A stretch of 20,563 nucleotides of DNA from Chlorobiota bacterium (GCA_013152135.1 JAADGX010000154.1:1-20563), one strand, 5' to 3'; positions 7,922 to 14,714 are shown, counted from the first letter of the stretch. Made by a program: numbers and translations. Notes: generated by a model from the sequence alone, not told the origin.

Positions 7922-9085
7922 ATGAGATCAGTTTGCGTTGTTGGAGTCGGTATGAGCAAGTGGGGTGAGGTCTGGCGGATGTCTTTCCGCGACCTTCACA
8001 CCGAAGCGGCTCTGAATGCCATCCGTGACGCCGGGGTCGATCGCCTCGACGCCTTATACGTCGGCTGCATGTCCGGCGGATTGTTTGTTGGACAGGAGCA
8101 TTTGGCTTCCCTGCTGACGGATTACATGGGCATGCGGGGTATTCCCGCCATGCGCGTGGAATCTGCGTGTGCATCGGGTGGTATGGCTTTCCGCGCCGCG
8201 TTTATCGAGGTGGCATCCGGAATGTCGGATATCGTCATGGCTTCGGGAGTAGAAAAAATGACGGATTGTGCGCCCGATGACGCCACCAGCGCCTTGGCGA
8301 GTGCCGCGGACCAGGAATACGAAGTTTTTCACGGAGCGACGTTTCCCGGCCTCTATGCGATGATGGCGCATGCCCACATGGCGAAGTATGGGACTACCAG
8401 GGAAATGCTCTCCGCCGTGGCGGTGAAAAACCACCAGAACGGTGCAAAGAATCCGGTCGCCCAGTACCCTTTTGAGATTACGAGGGAACAGGTGGAAAAG
8501 TCCGTGATGATAGCCGATCCCTTGCGGATACTCGATTGTTCGCCCATCACTGACGGAGCCGCCGCCGTGATTGTGACGACGGAAGAAGTTGCCAAATCAC
8601 TTGGCAAGCCATACATCAAAGTGCTTGGCTCAGGTGTTGGAACGGACACGATTGCTCTGGCGCAACGCCAGGATTTGACCACGTTGCGCGCCGTCACGCT
8701 TGCCGCGCAACGCGCCTTGGACATGGCGGGCAAGAAGATAGACGAAATCAATTTCGCCGAGGTCCACGACTGCTTCACGATCGCCGAGATCATGGTCGCA
8801 GAAGCAATCGGGAAATACGAGCCGGGGAAAGCCGGCCAGGCGATCTTGGCTGGAGAAACCGGTCGTGAAGGCGCGTTTCCCATCAACACTTCGGGCGGAT
8901 TGAAATCCAAGGGTCATCCCGTCGGTGCAACGGGAATCGCCCAGGTGGTCGAGGTGTACAAACAACTCACCGGCATCGCCGAGAACGGCCGGCAGATACC
9001 CGGCTCGCCGACAATCGGTATGACCCAGAACATGGGCGGAAGCGGCGGATCATCGGTTGTTCATATTATGGAGGTGGCATCATGA
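7922..9085 (+). CDS. SCP2/archaeal-type thiolase (acetyl-CoA acetyltransferase)
   Basis: A 387-residue thiolase expected to make acetoacetyl-CoA from two acetyl-CoA and hand it to the HMG-CoA synthase. The nucleophile is C83 in ESACASGG. The SCP2/archaeal class marker HDCF (282-285) supplies the second catalytic cysteine, C284. H332 lies in GLKSKGHPVGATG. The classical C-terminal C-x-G of biosynthetic thiolases is absent (QNMGGSGGSSVVHIME instead), as expected for this class. ATG 7922 was chosen because AAGGAGG (7907-7913) lies 8 nt upstream; the upstream in-frame TTG at 7904 would overlap that site. Only 14 nt separate it from the synthase stop, and its own stop overlaps the next start by 4 nt. 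Confidence 0.9.
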   Translation: MRSVCVVGVGMSKWGEVWRMSFRDLHTEAALNAIRDAGVDRLDALYVGCMSGGLFVGQEHLASLLTDYMGMRGIPAMRVESACASGGMAFRAAFIEVASGMSDIVMASGVEKMTDCAPDDATSALASAADQEYEVFHGATFPGLYAMMAHAHMAKYGTTREMLSAVAVKNHQNGAKNPVAQYPFEITREQVEKSVMIADPLRILDCSPITDGAAAVIVTTEEVAKSLGKPYIKVLGSGVGTDTIALAQRQDLTTLRAVTLAAQRALDMAGKKIDEINFAEVHDCFTIAEIMVAEAIGKYEPGKAGQAILAGETGREGAFPINTSGGLKSKGHPVGATGIAQVVEVYKQLTGIAENGRQIPGSPTIGMTQNMGGSGGSSVVHIMEVAS

Positions 9086-9483
9086 AAATGTTCGTTCCAC
9101 GCAACTGGCGGGAATATCCATCCCGCTACAGGCTCGAAGCATCCCGGTTCACGAAGAGCGGAACGGTCTATTATCCGAAGCGCATGGTGGACCCTGAAAC
9201 CGGTGATACCGAGCAGGAGACGGTGAACCTTCCTCTGAGCGGAAAAGTGCTGACGTATACGGTGATTCGCACTTCCCCGGATCAATGGAAAGACCTTGCG
9301 CCCTACGCGCTTGCCATTGTTGAACTCGAAGACGGTACCCGGATGATGGGGCAACTCACGGATTGCAACGTGGAGGAAGTGTCGATTGGCATGGAGGTAC
9401 GCCTGGAATTCCGCCGCGTTCAGACCGAGGGGCACAGCGGCGTACTCAGCTATGGCCACAAGTTCGTCCCGAAGTGGTATTGA
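9082..9483 (+). CDS. DUF35 OB-fold protein, thiolase/HMG-CoA synthase scaffold, without zinc-ribbon cysteines
   Basis: A 133-residue protein of the DUF35 (rubredoxin-like zinc ribbon plus OB-fold) family. In archaea the DUF35 partner sits between thiolase and HMG-CoA synthase and helps to hold the CoA/acetoacetyl-CoA channel. The N-terminal RYRLEASRF...YYPKR backbone (about 15-34) aligns with the family's zinc-ribbon segment, and SGKVLTYTVI (53-62), YALAIVELEDGTRMMGQL and the V-x-L-x-F strand form the OB-fold. The four expected zinc cysteines are replaced: F23, S26, D37 and T40. The ribbon can therefore not bind zinc in the usual way. It starts inside the thiolase stop codon (ATGA), so translation is coupled. 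A terminator follows about 90 nt downstream, closing the operon. Confidence 0.85.
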   Translation: MKMFVPRNWREYPSRYRLEASRFTKSGTVYYPKRMVDPETGDTEQETVNLPLSGKVLTYTVIRTSPDQWKDLAPYALAIVELEDGTRMMGQLTDCNVEEVSIGMEVRLEFRRVQTEGHSGVLSYGHKFVPKWY

Positions 9484-9571
9484 TCCGCGACAAGCATCGA
9501 TTCCGTAATCGGAACCGCAAGATTATTGTAGTGACGCTGAATCTTTGAGCAATTTCACTCAGCGAATACGG

Positions 9572-9605
9572 ACGGCAGGCTTTTCGCGCCTGCCGTTTCT
9601 TTTTG
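9572..9605 (+). terminator. Rho-independent terminator of the HMG-CoA synthase/thiolase/DUF35 operon
   Basis: A perfect 9-bp stem ACGGCAGGC / GCCTGCCGT (9572-9580 and 9588-9596) with a 7-nt loop, followed by TTCTTTTTG. It separates the three-gene operon from the AtuA-family gene, which therefore should have its own promoter. Confidence 0.87.
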
Positions 9606-9632
9606 TGTCAGGTAAATTTCGTGTATTTTTCG
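9601..9632 (+). promoter_or_regulatory. Candidate promoter for the AtuA-family gene
   Basis: TTTTG (9601-9605) is followed after 18 nt by TATTTTTC (9624-9631), a layout close to the Bacteroidetes-type TTTG/TAnnTTTG promoter. The 11-mer TGTATTTTTCG (9622-9632) is identical to one upstream of the HMG-CoA operon at 6767-6777. The element overlaps the T-tract of the preceding terminator and lies 59 nt before the GTG start. Confidence 0.33.
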
Positions 9633-9691
9633 CCTGAGCCTTCTCGCGACGGGTTTGGCGGCAATCTTTTCCTTCAACAGGGATACAAGCA

Positions 9692-11518
9692 GTGAAAAAG
9701 AAAATACGAATAGCAAATGCCAGTGGATACTGGGGCGATGACCTCTCGGCCATGAAGCGACAGTTGACGGGCGGGCCGTTGGATTACATCACCATGGATT
9801 TCCTGGCGGAAATCACGATGTCCATTCTTCAACGCCAGAAGAAAAAGAATCCCGAGCTCGGGTACGCCGTGGATTTTCTCGACCAGCTCCAGGTGTGTCT
9901 TCCGCTCATTGTCAAGAAAAAGGTTCGCGTAATCTCAAATGCGGGTGGCATCAACCCTATCGGGATGGGACGGAAAATCATTGAGATGGCGAAATCGATG
10001 GGACTTGACGTGAAAGTCGGTATCGTGTACGGTGACAACATTGTGGATCAGTTGTATGAATTATCCGCCGCCGGGGAGCGATTCATCAACATGGAAACCG
10101 GCGAAGATTTCTTCCGGGTTCGGTCGCGGATCTCTTCCGCTAATATTTACCTTGGCGCGGAGCCACTTGTGAAAGCGCTCGAAGCGGGGTGCCACATCAT
10201 CGTCACCGGCCGCGTCACGGATACGGGCCTGACTCTGGCGCCGATGATTCACGAGTTCGGTTGGTCCATGGATGACTGGGACAAGATGGCCGCCGGCATC
10301 GTGGCAGGACACATCATCGAATGCGGCGCACAGGCTACGGGTGGGAACATCACCGACTGGCACGAAGTCAAGGATTACCACAACATCGGTTATCCCATCA
10401 TCGAGATGATGTCGAGCGGCGAGTTCTTCGTGACAAAGCATAAAAACACCGGCGGCATGGTTTCCGAGAAGACTGTCAAGGAACAACTGGTTTATGAAAT
10501 GGGTGATCCATCGAACTATATTTCTCCCGACGGAGTGGCGCGCTTTGATTCGATACAACTGGAGGAAGTGGGAAAAGACAGGGTGCGGGTCTTCGGCATC
10601 AAGGGCAAGCCCGAACCGGATCACTTGAAAGTCTCCATGTCGTACGAGGACGGCTGGAAAGCGAGCGGGGCGGTCCTGGTTTCGGGGCCTGAAACTTACA
10701 AGAAAGCGCGGATCATTTCAGATATTTTCTGGAAGAAACTCAAACACACGTACGAAGCAACGCATACCAGCATGATCGGGTCGGGTTCCATCTGGCCTGC
10801 CCATCTATCCAAAGGAGAATCGAACGAAATCCTCCTGCGCTTCGGAGTGCGCGACCGGGATATCAACAAGGTGCGAGATTTCGGAAAAGCCCTCTCTACA
10901 CTCATCCTGTCCGGTCCCGCCGGTATGGCAGTTACAACGGGTGGACGGCCGAAGCCGTCGCTGGTCATTGCGTACTGGCCTGCCTTGATGCACCGGAGCC
11001 GTGTGAAGGCCAAGGTGCTTGTAGTGGATACGAGGGACCAGGAGGAATTCCACGAAATAACGTTTCCCATTCGTGTTCGCTCCCTGCTTGTTGAGGACAC
11101 ATCGGAAAGAAACCCGGTGCGACCCAGGAAAACATATTCCGGGAAAATGAAAAAAATCCGGTTACAAGAGATCTGTTACGCGCGCTCCGGAGACAAGGGT
11201 GATACGTGCAACATCGGCGTCCTGGCCAGGTCGCCCGAAGTCTATGACTGGCTGGTCGGGTATCTAACGGCCGACCGTGTGAAGAAATTCTTTACGGGGA
11301 TTACGAAGGGGAAGGTTATCAGGTACGAGCTTGACAATTTGCATGGATTGAACTTCCTGCTGGAGGAAACACTCGGTGGCGGTGGCACCCAATCCTTGAT
11401 GATAGACCCGCAGGGAAAAACGCTGGCCCAGGCACTGCTTCAAATGCAGGTACGCGTACCGGAAGCTCTCCTGAAATCGATTCACGCGAAGGTGCGTTCA
11501 AGAACCGGGAAACCTTGA
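9692..11518 (+). CDS. AtuA-family (DUF1446) acyclic terpene utilisation-like protein
   Basis: A 608-residue two-domain protein. The long N-terminal domain (about 5-455) has the DUF1446/AtuA features IANASGYWGDDLSAM (7-21), the LDYITMDFLAEITM region and RVISNAGGINPIG (near 79-91). The C-terminal AtuA-like domain starts near 488 (KIRLQEICYARSGDKGDTCN) and contains NFLLEETLGGGGTQSLMID. In Pseudomonas atuA belongs to the acyclic terpene (citronellol/geranyl-CoA) degradation cluster, but the biochemical activity of the family is not settled, so I name only the family. The start is GTG with AGGGA about 8 nt upstream. It lies downstream of the terminated HMG-CoA operon on the same strand and converges with the Trm112-like gene 13 nt away. 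Placement next to HMG-CoA enzymes suggests branched-chain or isoprenoid acyl-CoA metabolism, which is an inference. Confidence 0.84.
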   Translation: MKKKIRIANASGYWGDDLSAMKRQLTGGPLDYITMDFLAEITMSILQRQKKKNPELGYAVDFLDQLQVCLPLIVKKKVRVISNAGGINPIGMGRKIIEMAKSMGLDVKVGIVYGDNIVDQLYELSAAGERFINMETGEDFFRVRSRISSANIYLGAEPLVKALEAGCHIIVTGRVTDTGLTLAPMIHEFGWSMDDWDKMAAGIVAGHIIECGAQATGGNITDWHEVKDYHNIGYPIIEMMSSGEFFVTKHKNTGGMVSEKTVKEQLVYEMGDPSNYISPDGVARFDSIQLEEVGKDRVRVFGIKGKPEPDHLKVSMSYEDGWKASGAVLVSGPETYKKARIISDIFWKKLKHTYEATHTSMIGSGSIWPAHLSKGESNEILLRFGVRDRDINKVRDFGKALSTLILSGPAGMAVTTGGRPKPSLVIAYWPALMHRSRVKAKVLVVDTRDQEEFHEITFPIRVRSLLVEDTSERNPVRPRKTYSGKMKKIRLQEICYARSGDKGDTCNIGVLARSPEVYDWLVGYLTADRVKKFFTGITKGKVIRYELDNLHGLNFLLEETLGGGGTQSLMIDPQGKTLAQALLQMQVRVPEALLKSIHAKVRSRTGKP

Positions 11519-11531
11519 ACCGCGGCCGGTC

Positions 11532-11759
11532 TTATGTCGCGGGAGTATCTCCGTGCCGTCCTTCTTTCATGCAGGGAAGTTCTTCGATTGAATTGATGCC
11601 TTCCGGCAGTTCGGCTTCCTCCATCAGCATGATGGGGATGTCGTCTTCGATGCGGAAACGCGGGCCGCACCGGGTGCAGACAAGGGTGTCGCCTTCAAGC
11701 CGGAGTTCCGCTTTTCCCAGGGGGCAGACCAGGATGTCGAGAAGTTCTTTGCTTATCAC
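11532..11759 (-). CDS. Trm112-like / UPF0434 small zinc-ribbon protein
   Basis: A 75-residue protein starting ISKELLDILVCPLGKAEL, the typical Trm112/YcaR-family N-terminus, followed by DTLVCTRCGPRFRIEDDIPIMLMEE. In archaea and eukaryotes Trm112 binds and stabilises methyltransferases; bacterial members have no single established job. Three cysteines are seen at 12, 28 and 31, while the second position of the first pair is a glycine (G15, CPLG). The GTG at 11759 is chosen because GGAGGAG lies just upstream with about 6 nt spacing; a TTG five codons earlier would be part of that ribosome-binding site. It is monocistronic and convergent with the AtuA-family gene. Confidence 0.83.
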   Translation of the reverse strand: MISKELLDILVCPLGKAELRLEGDTLVCTRCGPRFRIEDDIPIMLMEEAELPEGINSIEELPCMKEGRHGDTPAT

Positions 11760-11872
11760 GGGTTTCTCCTCCAAGTAATAAATACTCTTGCCAATATATG
11801 CAAATGCATCAAGAAACGGGTAATAGAGCTATGCCGACGTGGTAAGGAGTATGCCATCCAGGGATGATAAAG

Positions 11873-11903
11873 AAAAAGCGCCACAGCAAAACCGCGGCGC
11901 TTT
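11873..11903 (-). terminator. Rho-independent terminator of hsp20-dnaK
   Basis: An 8-bp stem AAAGCGCC / GGCGCTTT (11875-11882 and 11896-11903) with a 13-nt loop. On the minus strand it is followed by TTTTTCTTT counting the stem's last T residues, and it lies about 21 nt beyond the dnaK stop codon. It therefore ends the chaperone transcription unit before the Trm112-like gene's upstream region. Confidence 0.8.
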
Positions 11904-11924
11904 ATTACATCCATACGTTTTGTG

Positions 11925-13847
11925 TTATTCGGACTTCTTCTCTTCCTGGTCGTCAACGACCTCGAAATCAGCATCCTCCACGTTCTTGCCGCCGTCGCCC
12001 GCTTCCGGGCCCGCCTGTGCGCCCGCTTGCTGACCTTCTGAAGTCTGGGCCTGCTGGTACATCTGTGTGGCTGCTTCGTTCCAGGCTTTATTCAAGGCTT
12101 CCATCTCCGTTTTGATGTCGGTGATATTTCCGCCCTTGATAGCTTCTTCCAGTTTTCCAACCTGCGCTTCAATGCGCGACTTGAGGTCAGCGGAGATTTT
12201 GTCCTTGAACTCCTCGAGTTGCTTCTTGGTCTGGAACACGAGCGTATCGGCCTGATTGCGTGTTTCGATTTCTTCCTTGCGCTTGCGGTCCTCCGCCGCG
12301 TGGGCTTCGGCATCCTTCTTCATCTTTTCCACTTCCTCTTTGCTCAAGCCGCTGGAAGAAGTAATGCGAATCGATTGTTCCTTGTTCGTAGCCTTGTCAA
12401 CGGCTTTGACGTGGAGAATACCGTTCGCGTCGATATCGAAGGTCACCTCGATCTGTGGCACACCGCGAGGAGCGGGAGGAATGCCGTCGAGGTGGAACCG
12501 GCCGAGCGTGCGGTTGTCCGCCGCCATCGGACGCTCACCCTGGAGGACGTGAATCTCCACCGACGTCTGATTATCCGAGGCGGTTGAGAATATCTCGCTC
12601 TTCCGCGTCGGGATGGTGGTATTCGCGGGAATAAGGACCGTCATGACACCGCCGAGGGTTTCGATACCCAGGGACAGCGGTGTGACGTCCAGGAGAAGCA
12701 CATCGGAGACGTCGCCGGAAAGAACGCCGCCCTGGATGGCCGCCCCGATGGCAACGACTTCGTCCGGGTTCACTCCCTTGTGCGGTTCTTTGTTGAACAA
12801 CTGCTTGACAATTTCCTGCACCTTCGGGATACGGGTGGAACCGCCGACGAGGATGACTTCATCGATGTCGTTCGGGGTCAGCCCTGCATCCTGGAGCGCC
12901 TTCTTGCAGGGTTCCACGGTGCGCTGGAAAAGATCGTCGACGAGTTGCTCGAACTTCGTCCGGGTGATGTTCATGGTCAGGTGCTTGGGCCCGTCCGCGG
13001 TCGCGGTGATGAACGGCAGGTTGACTTCCGTTTGCATCTGCGAGGAAAGCTCCATCTTGGCTTTTTCCGCGGCTTCCTTCAAACGCTGCAACGCCATGGG
13101 ATCCTTCCGCAGATCGACGCCCTCCGTTTTCTGGAACTCATCCGCGATATAGTCGATCAGTCGCTGGTCGAAATCGTCGCCACCGAGGTGGGTGTCGCCG
13201 TTCGTCGATTTAACCTCGAACACGCCGTCGCCCAGTTCGAGGATCGAGATATCGAACGTACCGCCGCCAAGGTCGTACACGGCGATCTTCTGGCTCTTGC
13301 CTTTCTTGTCCAGGCCGTACGCCAGCGCCGCTGCCGTGGGCTCGTTGATAATCCGCCGCACGTTCAACCCGGCTATTTCACCCGCATCCTTGGTGGCCTG
13401 CCGCTGGGCGTCGTTGAAATATGCGGGAACGGTGATGACAGCCTCCGTTACCTTTTCTCCGAGATAGTTCTCCGCAGCCGACTTGAGGTACTGCAGGATC
13501 ATGGCGGAAATCTCGGGCGGGGAATAAATCCGGTCCCCGATCTTGACGCGAGCGGAATTGTTGTCCCCCGGAACCACTTCGTACGGGACTTCCTTGCGTT
13601 CACGTTCTATTTCGTCATAAAACCTGCCCATGAATCGCTTGATGGAGAACACGGTGTTCGTGGGATTGGTAACCGCCTGGCGTTTCGCCGGGGCGCCAAC
13701 CACCCGTTCACCGTCTTTTTTGAAACCCACAATGGATGGAGTCGTCCGGCCTCCATCCGGATTCGGGATGACGACCGGCGTGGTGCCCTCCATCACGGCT
13801 ACCACCGAATTCGTCGTCCCAAGGTCTATACCAATGATTTTTCCCAT
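11925..13847 (-). CDS. dnaK: Molecular chaperone DnaK (Hsp70)
   Basis: A 640-residue Hsp70, full length for bacterial DnaK. The ATPase domain begins GKIIGIDLGTTNSVVAVMEG and has AVITVPAYFNDAQRQATKDA, INEPTAAALAYG, VYDLGGGTFDISIL and ILVGGSTRIPKVQ. The substrate domain has LLLDVTPLSLGIET and DIDANGILHVKAVD. The C-terminal lid ends in an acidic tail (VEDADFEVVDDQEEKKSE), the usual DnaK ending. It binds exposed hydrophobic segments in cycles of ATP hydrolysis with DnaJ and GrpE, neither of which is encoded here. AGAGGAGA lies 9 nt before the ATG. It follows hsp20 after 70 nt on the same strand with no terminator between, so it is probably co-transcribed from the sigma-54-type promoter; a separate promoter in the short gap is possible. 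Confidence 0.98.
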   Translation of the reverse strand: MGKIIGIDLGTTNSVVAVMEGTTPVVIPNPDGGRTTPSIVGFKKDGERVVGAPAKRQAVTNPTNTVFSIKRFMGRFYDEIERERKEVPYEVVPGDNNSARVKIGDRIYSPPEISAMILQYLKSAAENYLGEKVTEAVITVPAYFNDAQRQATKDAGEIAGLNVRRIINEPTAAALAYGLDKKGKSQKIAVYDLGGGTFDISILELGDGVFEVKSTNGDTHLGGDDFDQRLIDYIADEFQKTEGVDLRKDPMALQRLKEAAEKAKMELSSQMQTEVNLPFITATADGPKHLTMNITRTKFEQLVDDLFQRTVEPCKKALQDAGLTPNDIDEVILVGGSTRIPKVQEIVKQLFNKEPHKGVNPDEVVAIGAAIQGGVLSGDVSDVLLLDVTPLSLGIETLGGVMTVLIPANTTIPTRKSEIFSTASDNQTSVEIHVLQGERPMAADNRTLGRFHLDGIPPAPRGVPQIEVTFDIDANGILHVKAVDKATNKEQSIRITSSSGLSKEEVEKMKKDAEAHAAEDRKRKEEIETRNQADTLVFQTKKQLEEFKDKISADLKSRIEAQVGKLEEAIKGGNITDIKTEMEALNKAWNEAATQMYQQAQTSEGQQAGAQAGPEAGDGGKNVEDADFEVVDDQEEKKSE

Positions 13848-13917
13848 ATTCGTATTTCTCCTCTTTCTCTTTGTTCTAAATTCGTATTCGAAATTTCACG
13901 TTCAAATTATCAATCCA

Positions 13918-14355
13918 TTACTGGATAGTGATCTCGACTTCTTCCGGCTTCTTGGCTTCCGCTTTCTTGATAGTGACTTCCAGAACACCATTCTCGAGCT
14001 TCGCTCGGATTGAGTTCTTGTCGATTTCAACCGGAATGCTGACGGAACGCGTGAAAGATCCAAAGGCTCGTTCCATTTTGTAGTATGTCTTCTTGTCGAG
14101 ATCTTTCGGTTCCTTTTTCTCTCCACTGATGGTGAGAACATCTTCCTGGAGTGTCATTTTAATGTCCTCTTTCCGGACGCCAGGGACATCCAGGTAGACA
14201 TATACAAATTCGTTGTCGTGGACAATATCCATTCGTGGTGTAAATGACGTGCCAACTTCCACGGAAAATGTTTCTGGAAATTCGTCAACGAATTTTTTCA
14301 ATCGTTTCGACAGATTTTCGAAATCTTTTAACGGTTGAACTTGAATAACGGTCAT
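13918..14355 (-). CDS. Small heat shock protein, Hsp20/alpha-crystallin family
   Basis: A 145-residue ATP-independent holdase that captures unfolding proteins for DnaK-type chaperones. The alpha-crystallin domain spans about 38-137. It starts TPRMDIVHDNEFVYVYLDVPGV, continues with DVLTISGEKK and ERAFGSFTRSVSIP, and ends with the diagnostic A-x-L-x-N-G-V-L-E-V motif (AKLENGVLEV). The C-terminal I-x-I motif used in oligomer assembly is present (EITIQ). A strong Shine-Dalgarno site AAGGAGGG (complement of 14361-14368) lies 5 nt before the ATG. It is the first gene of an hsp20-dnaK unit preceded by a sigma-54-type promoter at 14404-14419. Confidence 0.96.
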   Translation of the reverse strand: MTVIQVQPLKDFENLSKRLKKFVDEFPETFSVEVGTSFTPRMDIVHDNEFVYVYLDVPGVRKEDIKMTLQEDVLTISGEKKEPKDLDKKTYYKMERAFGSFTRSVSIPVEIDKNSIRAKLENGVLEVTIKKAEAKKPEEVEITIQ

Positions 14356-14403
14356 GTTAACCCTCCTTATATTTTAATTACCCGTATGATCTCTTTAAGT
14401 GTA

Positions 14404-14419
14404 TGCAAGCATTATGCCA
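14404..14419 (-). promoter_or_regulatory. Sigma-54 (RpoN) -24/-12 promoter upstream of hsp20
   Basis: On the minus strand this reads TGGCATAATGCTTGCA, matching the sigma-54 consensus TGGCAY-N5-TTGCW, with GG and GC separated by exactly 10 nt. Transcription would start near 14393, leaving a leader of about 38 nt that holds the AAGGAGGG ribosome-binding site of hsp20. Such promoters need an enhancer-binding ATPase, which is not encoded in the window. Confidence 0.75.
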
Positions 14420-14428
14420 CCACGGGCT

Positions 14429-14467
14429 TGCTTAAAATGAACTGTTTTCGACATGTTTTTTTAAGCA
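14429..14467. repeat. Inverted repeat TGCTTAAAA / TTTTAAGCA upstream of the sigma-54 promoter
   Basis: Two perfect 9-nt arms at 14429-14437 and 14459-14467, separated by 21 nt. The centre is about 55 nt upstream of the predicted hsp20 transcription start. It could be a protein-binding site. The stem is AT-rich and the loop long, so it is not a convincing terminator. Confidence 0.45.
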
Positions 14468-14489
14468 GGTCTATCACTTTCCCCCTTTC

Positions 14490-14549
14490 GGAGCATTACG
14501 ACAGGGATTTATGGCAAATTGACACACGTGTCAGGTGTTGCAATGCTCC
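14490..14549. repeat. Inverted repeat GGAGCATT / AATGCTCC enclosing a TGACAC-AC-GTGTCA palindrome
   Basis: The outer arms (14490-14497 and 14542-14549) are perfect 8-mers 44 nt apart. Inside them TGACAC and GTGTCA (14520-14525 and 14528-14533) form a 6+6 palindrome with a 2-nt spacer. The inner palindrome's centre is about 133 nt upstream of the predicted sigma-54 start, within the usual distance for an enhancer-binding-protein site. Confidence 0.45.
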
Positions 14550-14580
14550 AAATTAATCCCGCGAGACCGTCCTGGCAAGG

Positions 14581-14610
14581 GTGCTGTTACGTAACGGTGC
14601 TGATACGTAT
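14581..14610. repeat. 16-bp-period direct repeat with GTTACGTAAC palindrome
   Basis: Two 14-nt units, GTGCTGTTACGTAA (14581-14594) and GTGCTGATACGTAT (14597-14610), match at 12 of 14 positions. The first overlaps the perfect 10-bp palindrome GTTACGTAAC (14586-14595). The block ends just before a candidate plus-strand promoter element (14615-14622), so it may be an operator for the nucleotidyltransferase gene. Confidence 0.4.
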
Positions 14611-14714
14611 TGAATAATTTTGTAACTTATAAGATTAATTATTTCAACAAGAACCCTGTATGGTTGGGCACCCGTACATATCTTGATAGTCAAAGTGGTT
14701 GAACAAGTTTAATC

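Larger units (their letters stand above)
14356..14714. promoter_or_regulatory. Divergent regulatory region between hsp20-dnaK and the tRNA nucleotidyltransferase gene
   Basis: This 359-nt gap between two divergent genes has no convincing small gene or structured RNA. It is rich in signals, listed separately: a -24/-12 promoter for hsp20, three inverted repeats upstream of it, and a direct-repeat/palindrome block nearer the plus-strand gene. No CIRCE element (TTAGCACTC/GAGTGCTAA) is present, so HrcA control in the usual form is unlikely. A TAATTTTG at 14615-14622 could be a plus-strand promoter element for the nucleotidyltransferase gene. Confidence 0.6.

Noticed and set aside
12780..13928. 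Long plus-strand open frame (382 codons) antisense to dnaK
   Set aside because: Long antisense frames opposite dnaK are a well-known result of its codon use. The translation shows no domain and the minus-strand DnaK is unambiguous.
14429..14467. TGCTTAAAA/TTTTAAGCA considered as a terminator
   Set aside because: The stem is AT-rich with a 21-nt loop, and no gene ends there; a binding site is more likely.
14335..14556. Plus-strand 73-codon frame within the hsp20 upstream region
   Set aside because: It has no ribosome-binding site, overlaps the start of hsp20 and the sigma-54 promoter, and shows no protein-like pattern.
14356..14714. Search for a CIRCE element or riboswitch in the long intergenic region
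   Set aside because: No TTAGCACTC/GAGTGCTAA arms and no recognisable riboswitch core were seen.
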